From positions 1 through 64,000 of the forward strand of contig NZ_FNYZ01000009.1 in assembly GCF_900109095.1 (NCBI RefSeq): a stretch of 64,000 nucleotides of DNA, written 5' to 3'. The notes under the pieces were generated by a model. The model had not been told where the DNA came from. It worked only from the letters and a program-made list of their open reading frames with translations, and made no database searches. Shown here piece by piece: positions 39,373 through 49,186 of the stretch. Position numbers and translations under genes: made by a program. This DNA is from Sphingobium sp. AP50. Lineage in GTDB: Bacteria > Pseudomonadota > Alphaproteobacteria > Sphingomonadales > Sphingomonadaceae. Numbering within the stretch: position 1 is the first letter of the stretch; each line of letters begins with the position of its first letter.

Positions 39373-39876
39373 TCACCAATCTCCCTGCCCAACACTGATA
39401 ACCTCCTCACCGCCCGACTCGCCTTTCCGCGTTGCCGGCGGCATGCTCGGATTGGACGGATAGCTACGGCCGTTGAAACGCAGGCGCGCCTCATATCCGG
39501 GATTAATCCCCCCGCCGGCAACCCGCACGGAAATATCCTGCCAGCCATGCGACATGGACGGCAGCACGCGAATGGGCGGACGGGTGATCGTGATAGCCGT
39601 CACCTTGCGATAGCCGTTCGCAGTCAGGGAGAGCACGTACAAAAGGCAGCCTCCACTGCCGCAGAAATTCGCCTGCCCGCCACCATCCGCACTTGCGACG
39701 GCATAGACCAAAGCCTCTGGATGACCATCCCGATTAAGGTCTGGCAGCGCTATGCGATAGCGCGTCAATTTCTTGTCTCGCACAAAGGCCATGACCCCAG
39801 GTGGGGGATTGGCGCTGGCTGTCGCAGCAGAAAGAAGAACAGCCAGAACGACAGATTTTCCTATAATCCTGCGCAT
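39373..39876 (-). CDS. Secreted hypothetical protein
   Basis: 167 residues with a signal peptide (GKSVVLAVLLSAATASA). The mature protein contains RIALPDLNRDGHPEALVYAV, an FG-GAP/VCBS-like calcium-loop motif (DLNRDGHPE), and FCGSGGCLLYVL with a Cys pair, then WQDISVRVAGGGINPGYEARLRFNG. This layout is seen in uncharacterised periplasmic proteins. No function can be assigned. Confidence 0.72.
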   Translation of the reverse strand: MRRIIGKSVVLAVLLSAATASANPPPGVMAFVRDKKLTRYRIALPDLNRDGHPEALVYAVASADGGGQANFCGSGGCLLYVLSLTANGYRKVTAITITRPPIRVLPSMSHGWQDISVRVAGGGINPGYEARLRFNGRSYPSNPSMPPATRKGESGGEEVISVGQGDW

Positions 39877-40050
39877 CCCATCCTCCCTAAGGCGGCAACA
39901 CTATATTGCTGCGCAAGGCCATGTCGAACCTGATTTCTGATGGGTCGCAGGTCATCCTCCGCCCTATCCTACACCCCCATCCCCCCGCTAAAATCCCGCC
40001 CGGCTCTTTCCACCGTCCGATACCTCGACTTTCCGATAGGATCGCCCCTG

Positions 40051-40094
40051 CGCAACAAAATGTCGAAATCCACGGGAAATATGCGAAGTTAAGC
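40051..40094. repeat. Shared intergenic motif, copy 1
   Basis: CGCAACAAAATGTC, a 5-base gap, then CCACGGGAAATATGCGAAGT and TAAG. The same two blocks in the same order occur upstream of trmFO (59529-59593), there with about 21 more bases between them. Lies between merR and the secreted hypothetical gene. Confidence 0.5.
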
Positions 40095-40104
40095 GCCGCA
40101 AATC

Positions 40105-40488
40105 CTATCTCTCGAACGCCGCGATGATCGGGCATGGCCCTTCCTCGCGCGCATGACATTGCCGCGCCAGCCGTTCCAGCGCCCCGCGCGCCGCCTGCAA
40201 TTCCGCGATCTTCAGGTCCAGCGCCGCGATCCGCTCCGCTGCCAGTTCGCGCGCCCGCGCCCGGTCCTGCCCGGCGTCCAGTTGCAACAGCTCGCCAATC
40301 TGCTCCAGCGTGAAGCCAGCACCCTGCGCCGATCGGATGAAGCCCAGCCGCCGCACATCCCCATCGGCATAGCGGCGTATCCCCTCGCCGCGCTCCGGCA
40401 TGTCCAGCAATCCGCGCCGCTGATAATAGCGCACCGTCTCCACATTCACGCCAGCCGTGCGGGCCAGCGCGGAAATCGTCATGCTCAT
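40105..40488 (-). CDS. MerR-family transcriptional regulator
   Basis: About 127 residues. N-terminal winged helix (MTISALARTAGVNVETVRYYQRRGLLD) with the MerR signature, then a long dimerisation helix and a C-terminal CHAREEGPCPII, with two cysteines like the metal site of MerR. The third cysteine that MerR uses for Hg (in the dimer helix, THCEEAS-type) is replaced by GQDRARAR, so the sensed signal may differ. Divergent from the glutaredoxin-MauE gene and probably its regulator through the site at 40492-40523. Confidence 0.9.
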   Translation of the reverse strand: MSMTISALARTAGVNVETVRYYQRRGLLDMPERGEGIRRYADGDVRRLGFIRSAQGAGFTLEQIGELLQLDAGQDRARARELAAERIAALDLKIAELQAARGALERLARQCHAREEGPCPIIAAFER

Positions 40489-40491
40489 GCC

Positions 40492-40523
40492 TTGACTCCG
40501 TACCATGGTACGGACCCTATATA
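40492..40523 (+). promoter_or_regulatory. MerR-type promoter/operator
   Basis: TTGACT (40492-40497), then 20 bases, then TATATA (40518-40523). The over-long spacer contains CCGTACCATGGTACGG, a perfect 16-base palindrome. An elongated 19-20 base spacer holding a dyad is the hallmark of promoters activated by MerR through DNA twisting. It serves the glutaredoxin-MauE gene at 40556. Confidence 0.85.
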
Positions 40524-40555
40524 GTCGTCATCCGACCGATGACCAAGGACAAGCG

Positions 40556-41305
40556 ATGACCAGCCCCGCCCATAAAAGCGCCAGCCTCTACCGCATGGTA
40601 ATGCCCGGCCACATTTGTCCTTATGGGGTCAAGGCCCGCTGGCTGCTCAAGCGCCGCGGCTATAGCATCGACGATCACTGGCTCACCACCCGCGCGGAAA
40701 CCGACGCTTTCAAGGCGCAGCATGATGTGAAGACCACGCCGCAAATCTTCATCAATGACCAGCGGATCGGCGGCCATGACGATCTGCGCCGCTATCTGGG
40801 CCTGAAGGTGAAAGACCCGAAGGCAACCAGCTATGTCCCGGTGCTGGCGGTGTTCGCGGTGGCGGCGCTGCTGGCGCTGGCGGTCAACTGGCTGACCTTC
40901 CTGCCGCTCATCAGCTTCGTCACGCTGGAGCGCTTCGTCGCGATCGCCATGATGCTGCTCGCCATGCTGAAATTGCAGGATGTCGACCGGTTCGCGACGA
41001 TGTTCCTCAATTACGACCTGCTCGCCCGCCGCCTGCCGCCTTATGGTCAGGCCTATCCCTTTCTGGAACTGGGCGCGGGCCTGCTGATGCTAACGCGAGC
41101 GCTCGACTGGCTGTCGATCCCGGTCGCGCTGTTCATCGGCGGCATCGGCGCGGTGTCGGTGTTCAAAGCGGTCTATCTGGAAAAACGCGACCTCAAATGC
41201 GCCTGCGTCGGCGGCAACAGCAATGTCCCGCTGGGCTTCGTGTCCCTCACCGAAAATCTGATGATGGTGGCGATGGCCCTGTGGATGCTGGCGGGGGTCC
41301 ACTGA
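40556..41305 (+). CDS. Glutaredoxin-MauE/DoxX fusion membrane protein
   Basis: 249 residues. Residues 10-85 are a glutaredoxin domain with GHICPYGVKARWLLKRRG (active site CPYG, one Cys only), TTPQIFIND and a glycine pair GGHDD. Residues about 95-249 form a MauE/DoxX-like membrane part with four helices (VLAVFAVAALLALAVNWLTF; FVAIAMMLLAMLKL; FLELGAGLLMLTRAL; VSLTENLMMVAMALWML) and a CACVGG dicysteine loop. Such proteins pass reducing equivalents across the membrane. The MerR neighbour suggests induction by metal or thiol stress. Confidence 0.88.
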   Translation: MTSPAHKSASLYRMVMPGHICPYGVKARWLLKRRGYSIDDHWLTTRAETDAFKAQHDVKTTPQIFINDQRIGGHDDLRRYLGLKVKDPKATSYVPVLAVFAVAALLALAVNWLTFLPLISFVTLERFVAIAMMLLAMLKLQDVDRFATMFLNYDLLARRLPPYGQAYPFLELGAGLLMLTRALDWLSIPVALFIGGIGAVSVFKAVYLEKRDLKCACVGGNSNVPLGFVSLTENLMMVAMALWMLAGVH

Positions 41306-41370
41306 GCTCCCGAAGAACAAGCAACGTCACCCTGAACTTGTTTAGCATGACGTATGAGGAATTGGGCCAT

Positions 41371-42918
41371 TCACTCCCCATCCCGCCCATAAACATCCGG
41401 CAAAAACTGCACCCCCTGCGCGGTCGGGACCGCGGTCAGATAGGTCAGATATACTGGCACCGGCTGCGGCAAGGGCCTGTGCTGCTCAGGCTTGTCCCCG
41501 TCCGCGCCGATCGCTTCGCCAAAGAACCAGCGCCCCAGCCGCTGCGCGTCCTCCAGCCGTACGCAGCCATTGCTGAAATGCCGGTCCGCCTTGGCGAACA
41601 GATCCCGCTGCGGCGTATCGTGCAGATAGATGCCAAGATCGTTGGGGAACATGAACTTCACCTTCCCCATCGCATTATTGCCGCCCGGCAACTGGCGCAC
41701 CCGCACCTCCTGCCGGCCCGCCGCGACCGCATTCCAGTCGACCGCGCTTTGCGCCAGCGGCGCGGGGTTCGCGCTCCAGTCGGCCAGCGCCTCATAGCGC
41801 AGCCCCTTCAGCGTCCCGCCGTTCAGGATTTTCGGCGCCACCTTATTCTCGACCAGATCGGGCGGAATATTCCAATAGGGGTTCAGCGTCGCATAGCGGA
41901 TCATGCCCGCCATCAGCGGCGTCTGCGTCTCCTTCGTCCCGGCCACGACCTTCATCGTGCCGTCCATCGCACCCTTGCTATAGTAGAAGAGCCGCGCCGA
42001 CGCCGCATCCACCACCACATGCCGGGTCCACGGACCGGGCAGCAACCGCGCCCGCTCCAGATTGAGCGACAGCAGCCGGTCATAGCGCCGTGGCCCTTCA
42101 TTGATCGCCGCGATCGTCATCGCGCCCGCCACGCCATCGGGCTTCAGCCCATGGTCGGTCTGGAATGCCTTCACCTTGGCGACCAGCGCCTTGTCATAGC
42201 TCGCCCCGGCCGACAGCCCCAACCGGTGGCGCAGCGCGCCGATGGCATCGCTCTTGCCACCCGGCCGCATCTTCACGCCTTCGGGCACCGGCACGGCGGG
42301 CAGATCGCCCCATGTCCTGAAATAGGTCGCCCGCGCGCTGCGCAGCCGCATATAGAGCGGGCTCATCCACCCTGCCGTCTGGATATAGTCCGTCAGCGAT
42401 GGCGTGATCGCCGCCGCCCGCAATATCTCGGACGGACTGGCATCCCCCGGCTCCACCTCCTTGTCGAGGAAGCGCATCTTCAGGCCCTTCGCAGGGCGGC
42501 GCATGTCCGAAACCAGCGTGGCGAAACTGCGCGACAGCGCCAGATCGGCCCGTGCCAGCAGCTTGGGATCGCCGCTGGCATCCGCCGCCTCGATCATCTG
42601 CCGCAAGTCGCGCGCATTATAGCTGCGCGGGTTCAGCCCATCAGCATCGCTATCCTCGATGATCGCCAGCAGCGCATCGGCCTGCGGACCGATCCGGTCC
42701 TTATCAACCCACAGCGGCCAATAGCCGCGCGGGGCATAGAAATCCTTATATTTGCCCCCCACCTGCGACCGGATTTCCCCGGCCACACTGGATTTCGCGG
42801 CCTGCATGGCAGCGGGCTGCGCCAGCACAGGGGAAGGTAGCGCCGAAGCGATCAGCAGGCAGGGCAGAAGCGAAAGGGCGCGGCGATAGTACCGCGCCCG
42901 AAATGCTGTGTGGATCAG
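41371..42918 (-). CDS. L,D-transpeptidase (YcbB/LdtD-like)
   Basis: Forms 3-3 cross-links in peptidoglycan. A peptidoglycan-binding region (ALRHRLGLSAGASYDKALVAKVKAFQ) precedes a YkuD domain with HDTPQRDLFAKADRHFSNGCVRLED, whose SNGC Cys is the nucleophile. The first ATG/GTG/TTG in frame is GTG 42828, but that begins in the middle of a good signal peptide. Reading upstream gives RARYYRRALSLLPCLLIASA then PSPVLA-QPAA. The best start is CTG 42918, with GGGGAG 7 bases upstream and a CTGA overlap with the upstream stop. 515 residues from there, 485 from GTG. Confidence 0.88.
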   Translation of the reverse strand: MIHTAFRARYYRRALSLLPCLLIASALPSPVLAQPAAMQAAKSSVAGEIRSQVGGKYKDFYAPRGYWPLWVDKDRIGPQADALLAIIEDSDADGLNPRSYNARDLRQMIEAADASGDPKLLARADLALSRSFATLVSDMRRPAKGLKMRFLDKEVEPGDASPSEILRAAAITPSLTDYIQTAGWMSPLYMRLRSARATYFRTWGDLPAVPVPEGVKMRPGGKSDAIGALRHRLGLSAGASYDKALVAKVKAFQTDHGLKPDGVAGAMTIAAINEGPRRYDRLLSLNLERARLLPGPWTRHVVVDAASARLFYYSKGAMDGTMKVVAGTKETQTPLMAGMIRYATLNPYWNIPPDLVENKVAPKILNGGTLKGLRYEALADWSANPAPLAQSAVDWNAVAAGRQEVRVRQLPGGNNAMGKVKFMFPNDLGIYLHDTPQRDLFAKADRHFSNGCVRLEDAQRLGRWFFGEAIGADGDKPEQHRPLPQPVPVYLTYLTAVPTAQGVQFLPDVYGRDGE

Positions 42919-43169
42919 CCGCGTTCTCCCCGGCGCGGCGCGGCCGGCGGCGGAGGCGGCGGGCAGGGCGGACCCTGAACCGCATGATAAATGCCATCGG
43001 CGGTATAATAGCCGTCGACATAGCCATCGCCATCCCGGTCGGCGGCGACGGTGCCGGCGATGGCGCCGGGGCCGACCGGCGGCGCGGTCGTGACCGGGGC
43101 TTCATTCTTGGAGCAGGCGCTCAGCGCCAATAGCCCGCCAGCGGCCAAAGCCAGATATTTGAAGTGCAT
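42915..43169 (-). CDS. Small lipoprotein with Pro-rich tail
   Basis: 84 residues. Signal peptide with lipobox LLALSACSKN, so it is probably anchored in a membrane by its Cys. The mature part contains DRDGDGYVDGYY, an EF-hand-like calcium loop, and ends in a PPCPPPPPP run. ATG 43169 follows GGGAG. Directly upstream of the L,D-transpeptidase gene, whose proposed start overlaps its stop codon. Unknown function; a peptidoglycan- or envelope-linked role is suggested by position only. Confidence 0.8.
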   Translation of the reverse strand: MHFKYLALAAGGLLALSACSKNEAPVTTAPPVGPGAIAGTVAADRDGDGYVDGYYTADGIYHAVQGPPCPPPPPPAAPRRGERG

Positions 43170-43323
43170 AAATACTCCCTGTACGCTGGGGCAGCCGAAG
43201 CCGCCCTGCGCCGTTAGACCTTTCACCGCGACCCTTGCGGCTCGACGCTAACGTTCAGGGGCGCAATAAAATCCATTACCCGATCGAAATGACGATGAAG
43301 CGTTGCCGATCAGCGCCAGCCCG

Positions 43324-44202
43324 TTATTCGCTCACCCACTGCGCCGATGGAATACCCTGCGCATAGAGCAGCACCGACAGATCGCCATGCACGATCTCGG
43401 CGGCGGCGGCCTCACGGGTCTTGGGCTTGGCATGATAGGCGACGCCCAGCCCCGCGCCCTGGATCATCGGAATATCATTGGCGCCATCGCCCACCGCCAT
43501 GGTCAGCGCCCGGTCGATGCCGCCCGCGATCGCCGCTTCCAGTTCGGTCCGCTTGCGCGCCGCATCCACGATCGGCGTGGTGACGGTACCCAGCAGCGCG
43601 CCGTCGGCAATCTCCAGCACATTGGCGACATTGGCGTCGAAGCCGATTTCTTCGGCCACCGGCCCGGTGAAGCGGGTGAAGCCACCCGACACCAGCAATG
43701 TCGTCGCGCCCCGCGCCTTCATCGTTTGCACCAGCGCCTTGGCCCCGCCCATGATGACAACCCGCTCCTGCCGGCACTGGTCGATCGCGCTGTCGGGCAA
43801 GCCCTTCAGCAAAGCCACACGCCCATGCAGCGCACCCTCGAAATCCAGTTCCCCGCGCATCGCCCGCTCGGTAATCTCGGCGATCTGCGGCTTGATCCCG
43901 GCATAGTCGGCCAGTTCATCGATGCACTCGACGGTGATCATGGTCGAATCCATGTCCGCGATCAGCAGCTTCTTCTCGCGCCCCGCGACCGACTGGACGA
44001 TCACGTCCACCTTGTCACCGATGCCAGTCAGCGCCGCGCGGGCAGCGACAGGATCGACCGCGAAGAAAATATCCGCCGCCTTGCCCTCGTCCAGCCATAG
44101 GACATCGCCCGGCTGGCATCCGGCATCGCGCAGCCGATCGACTCCCTGCACAATATCCCCCTGCCCGATCGAGCCACTTGCCACTAAGGTCGCGACGAAC
44201 AT
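43324..44202 (-). CDS. serB: Phosphoserine phosphatase
   Basis: A 292-residue HAD phosphatase, last step of serine synthesis. An N-terminal ACT-like domain (residues 1-75) precedes the catalytic core: [10 protein letters not shown] with the nucleophile Asp (DxDxT), [10 protein letters not shown] with the Ser, a Lys in AARKRTEL and [13 protein letters not shown] 44202 gives the standard [11 protein letters not shown] terminus, with GGAG seven bases upstream. The ATG shares the CATG with the miaA start on the other strand. Confidence 0.96.
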   Translation of the reverse strand: MFVATLVASGSIGQGDIVQGVDRLRDAGCQPGDVLWLDEGKAADIFFAVDPVAARAALTGIGDKVDVIVQSVAGREKKLLIADMDSTMITVECIDELADYAGIKPQIAEITERAMRGELDFEGALHGRVALLKGLPDSAIDQCRQERVVIMGGAKALVQTMKARGATTLLVSGGFTRFTGPVAEEIGFDANVANVLEIADGALLGTVTTPIVDAARKRTELEAAIAGGIDRALTMAVGDGANDIPMIQGAGLGVAYHAKPKTREAAAAEIVHGDLSVLLYAQGIPSAQWVSE

Positions 44203-45145
44203 GTCAAACTCCGAACCAGAAACAGGCGAATCCCGCCCACGGGTCGCGCTTATTGCCGGGCCGACCGCCAGCGGCAAGAGCGCGCTGGCCATTGCCCTCG
44301 CCAAAGCCACCGACGGCATCGTCATCAATGCCGACGCCAGCCAGGTCTATGCCGACTTGGCGATCCTGTCCGCCCGCCCTTCGGCGGAGGAAATGGGCGA
44401 CGTCCCCCACCGCCTGTTCGGCCATATCGACGGCGCGGAAGCCTGCACCGCCCCCCGCTGGGCGGCAGAGGCAAAAGCGGAAATCGCCGCCGCCCATGCG
44501 TCGGGAAAGCTGCCCGTTCTGGTCGGCGGTACCGGCCTCTATATCCGCACCCTGCTGGACGGCATCGCCCCGGTGCCGGAAATCGACGCCAATATCCGCG
44601 CAACCGTGCGCGCCATGCCCGTGTCGGAAGCGCATGAAGCCCTGTCCCGCGAAGACCCGGAAGCCGCCGCCCGCCTCGCCCCGGCCGACACCACCCGCGT
44701 CGCCCGCGCGCTGGAGGTAGTTCGCTCGACCGGCAAACCACTCAAGGCATGGCAGGCCCATAAGAAAGGCGGCATCGGCGGTCAGATCAGCCTTGCCCCG
44801 ATGATCCTGCGCCCGCCGCGCGACTGGCTGATCGAGCGGTGCGACCGGCGCTTCGTCCAGATGATGGAAGGCGGCGCGATTGAGGAAGTCGCCGCCCTCC
44901 TCCCCCGCCATCTCAATCCCGACCTGCCGGTGATGCGGGCGATCGGCGTGCCCGAAATCGCGGCCTATCTGAAAGGTGACAGCGACATGGACAGTTGCAT
45001 CGCGAAAGGGAGTCTCGCCACCCGCCAATATGCCAAAAGGCAATATACCTGGTTCACCAACCAGCCCCCACCGGGCTGGCCGCGCGAAGATCGCGAAATA
45101 GATGATAAAATTATCTCTGAATTGGTAATTAAATTACAACACTAG
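44201..45145 (+). CDS. miaA: tRNA dimethylallyltransferase
   Basis: 314 residues; adds the dimethylallyl group to A37 of tRNAs that read codons starting with U. P-loop GPTASGKS at about residue 20, DSxQVYxxL-type [28 protein letters not shown] and the C-terminal [12 protein letters not shown]. The frame opens further upstream, but that part is antisense to serB. The start at 44201 overlaps the serB start codon. AT-rich end ([11 protein letters not shown]) is unusual against neighbours. Confidence 0.96.
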   Translation: MSNSEPETGESRPRVALIAGPTASGKSALAIALAKATDGIVINADASQVYADLAILSARPSAEEMGDVPHRLFGHIDGAEACTAPRWAAEAKAEIAAAHASGKLPVLVGGTGLYIRTLLDGIAPVPEIDANIRATVRAMPVSEAHEALSREDPEAAARLAPADTTRVARALEVVRSTGKPLKAWQAHKKGGIGGQISLAPMILRPPRDWLIERCDRRFVQMMEGGAIEEVAALLPRHLNPDLPVMRAIGVPEIAAYLKGDSDMDSCIAKGSLATRQYAKRQYTWFTNQPPPGWPREDREIDDKIISELVIKLQH

Positions 45146-45257
45146 GGGTTGACCGGTCATTTTCTGTCCACTAGAGGCAGTCGCCTTGCCAATGATAGCG
45201 GTTGGGCGCAAAGCACGCCCCCACATCAGCGGACTTGCATCAACGAAGGAGCATATC

Positions 45258-47009
45258 GTGGCCGAAAAGAGCGGCGCGGACATTTTGGTTCAATGCCTGG
45301 TCGATCTGGGCGTCGAAGTCGTGTTCGGTTATCCGGGTGGCGCGGTGCTACCCATTTATGACGCCCTCTATAACCATCCCACGATCAAGCATGTGCTAGT
45401 CCGCCACGAACAGGGCGCGACCCACATGGCGGAGGGCTATGCCCGTTCGACCGGCAAGCCCGGCGTCGTTCTGGTCACGTCCGGCCCCGGCGCGACCAAT
45501 GCCGTCACCGGCATCACCGACGCGCTGCTCGATTCGATCCCCATGGTCGTCATCACCGGTCAGGTTCCCACCCAACTGATCGGCACCGACGCCTTCCAGG
45601 AAGCGGACACGGTCGGCATCACGCGCCACTGCACCAAGCATAATTATCTGGTGAAGACGCCCGGCAAGCTGGCCGAGGTCGTGCATGAGGCTTTCCATAT
45701 CGCCACCACCGGCCGCCCCGGCCCGGTCGTCGTCGACATTCCCAAAAATGTCCAGATCGCAACCGCGCCCTATGCGAAGCCGGAACTGAAGGTTCACGCC
45801 AGCTATCACCCGCAGACGAAGGCCGATGCGTCGGCGATCGACGCGGCGGTCGAGATGCTGGCCGCGGCCGAACGCCCGATCCTCTACACTGGCGGCGGCG
45901 TCATCAACTCCGGCCCGCAGGCGTCGGCACTGTTGCGTGAACTGGCCGCGCTGACCGGCGCGCCCGTCACCTCGACCCTGATGGGTCTGGGCGCTTTCCC
46001 GGCATCGTCCGACCAGTGGGTCGGCATGCTGGGCATGCATGGCACCTATGAAGCCAATTGGGCGATGAATCAGGCGGACCTGATCCTGTGCATCGGCGCC
46101 CGTTTCGACGATCGCGTCACCGGTCGCCTCGATGCCTTCGCGCCTAACAGCAAGAAGATCCATATCGACATCGACCGCAGCTCGATCAACAAGATCGTCG
46201 ATGTCGACGTTCCCGTGGTCGCCGACATCGCCAGCGCGCTGGACGACATGATCGCCCTGTGGAAACAGCGTAACCATCAAAAGGTCGACCTGACCGAATG
46301 GTGGGCGCGCATCGCCGGCTGGCGCGCGAAAAAGTCGCTCGACTATGCCGAAGGTGGCACGGAGATCATGCCCCAGCGCGCGATCGCGGACCTCTATGCC
46401 GCGACCAAGGCGACCGGCAAGGATGTCATCATCACCACCGAAGTCGGCCAGCATCAGATGTGGGCGGCCCAGCATTTCGGTTTCGATGCGCCCAACAAAT
46501 GGCTGACCTCCGGCGGCCTTGGCACGATGGGCTATGGCTTTCCGGCCGCCATCGGCGCGCAGATGGGCAATCCCGACAGCATCACCATCTGCATCGCGGG
46601 CGACGCCTCGATCCAGATGAACATTCAGGAACTGGGCACCGCCAGCCAATATCGCCTGCCGGTCAAGATCTTCATCCTGAACAATGAATATATGGGCATG
46701 GTCCGCCAGTGGCAGGAACTGACCTATGAAAGCCGTTACTCCAACAGCTATTCGGACAGCCTGCCCGACTTCGTGAAGCTGGGCGAAGCTTATGGCTGGA
46801 CCGGCATCCGCATCGAAGGGCCGCAGGAACTGGAGGCTGGCATCCGCCAGATGCTGGAAACCGACGGCCCGGTGATCGTGGACTGCCGCGTGGCGAAGCT
46901 GTCCAACTGCTTCCCGATGATCCCGTCGGGCGCGGCGCACACCGAAATGCTGCTCGATCCCAGCCAGGTAAAGGGCAGCATGACCGACGAGGCGAAGGCG
47001 CTGGTGTGA
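45258..47009 (+). CDS. ilvB: Acetolactate synthase, large subunit
   Basis: A 583-residue thiamine-diphosphate enzyme, first common step of branched-chain amino acid synthesis. FGYPGGAVLPIYD, the catalytic Glu in VRHEQGATHMAEGYAR, VTSGPGATN, a FAD-binding middle domain (IGARFDDRVTG) and the ThDP/Mg motif GDASIQMNIQELGTA...NNEYMGMV. Start GTG 45258 has GAAGGAG seven bases upstream; an ATG at 45186 would add a non-conserved extension. Stop overlaps the next start by four bases. Confidence 0.98.
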   Translation: MAEKSGADILVQCLVDLGVEVVFGYPGGAVLPIYDALYNHPTIKHVLVRHEQGATHMAEGYARSTGKPGVVLVTSGPGATNAVTGITDALLDSIPMVVITGQVPTQLIGTDAFQEADTVGITRHCTKHNYLVKTPGKLAEVVHEAFHIATTGRPGPVVVDIPKNVQIATAPYAKPELKVHASYHPQTKADASAIDAAVEMLAAAERPILYTGGGVINSGPQASALLRELAALTGAPVTSTLMGLGAFPASSDQWVGMLGMHGTYEANWAMNQADLILCIGARFDDRVTGRLDAFAPNSKKIHIDIDRSSINKIVDVDVPVVADIASALDDMIALWKQRNHQKVDLTEWWARIAGWRAKKSLDYAEGGTEIMPQRAIADLYAATKATGKDVIITTEVGQHQMWAAQHFGFDAPNKWLTSGGLGTMGYGFPAAIGAQMGNPDSITICIAGDASIQMNIQELGTASQYRLPVKIFILNNEYMGMVRQWQELTYESRYSNSYSDSLPDFVKLGEAYGWTGIRIEGPQELEAGIRQMLETDGPVIVDCRVAKLSNCFPMIPSGAAHTEMLLDPSQVKGSMTDEAKALV

Positions 47010-47359
47010 CGCAGCATCTGATGCTCCGCATCCATGTGACGGAGCCCTGGGATTTCGAAAGGATCGCGGGCACGGCCGAACTTACCGGCTGGACCACCGA
47101 TCATGCCGACCCGGACAATGAGGAATGGGAAGTGCATCTGGACGAGGGGTTCGACTTTAACGATCGGCATATCGGCACCATGCTGGTCGGCCCCCGTTAT
47201 GTGGGCGAACATCTGACCCGCATGTTCGATGCCGTGGCGGGCTTTCCGGTCCGCCTCGCCCACCGACAGGATGATGGCTGGCAATATGCCTTCGCCGCAA
47301 TGATTTCGCAGCGTCCTTCGGATGAGGGACACGAAGACCAGGATAATGGGGCAATCTGA
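47006..47359 (+). CDS. Unknown protein encoded between ilvB and ilvN
   Basis: 117 residues, read from GTG 47006 (GTGA overlap with the ilvB stop) to a TGA that overlaps the ilvN ATG by one base. Soluble, acidic, with RIHVTEPWDFERIAGTAELTGW, DEGFDFNDRHIGTMLVGPRYVGEHL and an acidic tail. No family recognised. The double overlap implies that it is made in fixed proportion with the two synthase subunits, so a role in their assembly or regulation is possible, but nothing in the sequence shows it. Confidence 0.85.
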   Translation: MTQHLMLRIHVTEPWDFERIAGTAELTGWTTDHADPDNEEWEVHLDEGFDFNDRHIGTMLVGPRYVGEHLTRMFDAVAGFPVRLAHRQDDGWQYAFAAMISQRPSDEGHEDQDNGAI

Positions 47360-47874
47360 TGCATATCCAGGAAGAATTGAGCCAGCGACACGTCCTGTCG
47401 CTGACCGTTTCCAACGAAGCGGGCATATTGGCGCGCATCGCGGGCCTGTTCACCGCGCGCGGCTATAATATCGACAGCCTGACCGTGGCGGACATCACGG
47501 CCGATCATGGCGTCAGCCGCATCACCATCGTCACCAACGGCCCGCCCAAGGTGATCGACCAGATCATCGCCCAGCTCGACCGGCTGGTGCCCGTGCACAA
47601 GGTGACGGACCTCACCGAAAACGGCCCCTTCGTCGAGCGCGAACTGGCGCTGGTCAAGGTTGCGGGCGTGGGTGAAGACCGGATCGAGGCGCTGCGTCTG
47701 GCCGACGTGTTCCGTGCCAAGGTGGTCGACACCACGATCGAAAGCTTCATCTTCGAAATCACCGGCACGACGGAAAAGGTCGACAATTTCGTCGGCCTGA
47801 TGCGTCAGATCGGCCTGGTCGAAGTCGGCCGCACCGGCGTCGTCGGCCTGATCCGGGGCAAGGAAGCGAACTGA
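47359..47874 (+). CDS. ilvN: Acetolactate synthase, small regulatory subunit
   Basis: 171 residues. An N-terminal ACT domain (HVLSLTVSNEAGILARIAGLFTARGYNIDSLTV) binds valine for feedback control, followed by the ALS small C-terminal domain (ADVFRAKVVDTTIESFIFEITG). Full length for the IlvH/IlvN family in alphaproteobacteria. Starts in the stop codon of the preceding gene. Confidence 0.97.
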   Translation: MHIQEELSQRHVLSLTVSNEAGILARIAGLFTARGYNIDSLTVADITADHGVSRITIVTNGPPKVIDQIIAQLDRLVPVHKVTDLTENGPFVERELALVKVAGVGEDRIEALRLADVFRAKVVDTTIESFIFEITGTTEKVDNFVGLMRQIGLVEVGRTGVVGLIRGKEAN

Positions 47875-49080
<1,206 letters not shown>

Positions 49081-49088
49081 TCCGGCCT

Positions 49089-49112
49089 CCCCTTCCCTGC
49101 AAAGGGAAGGGG
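49089..49112. repeat. Intergenic hairpin after ilvC
   Basis: CCCCTTCCC, TGCAAA, GGGAAGGGG: a nine-bp perfect stem just past the ilvC stop and before the terminator. Same class as those at 39277 and 47884. Confidence 0.5.
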
Positions 49113-49121
49113 ACAGGACAG

Positions 49122-49160
49122 AAAAAAGGGGCGCCCGCAACCGCGGGGCGCCCCTTTTTA
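49122..49160 (+). terminator. Rho-independent terminator of ilvC
   Basis: AAAAAAGGGGCGCCCGC, loop AACC, GCGGGGCGCCCC, then TTTTTA. The A run before and T run after the stem make it potentially bidirectional. One bulged G in the 3' arm. Confidence 0.92.
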
Positions 49161-49186
49161 TTTGGGCATAGCGTCCTTGAAAATAT

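Noticed and set aside
45146..45257. Searched for a Val/Ile/Leu leader peptide upstream of ilvB
   Set aside because: No short frame with repeated branched-chain codons and no alternative stem pairs were seen.
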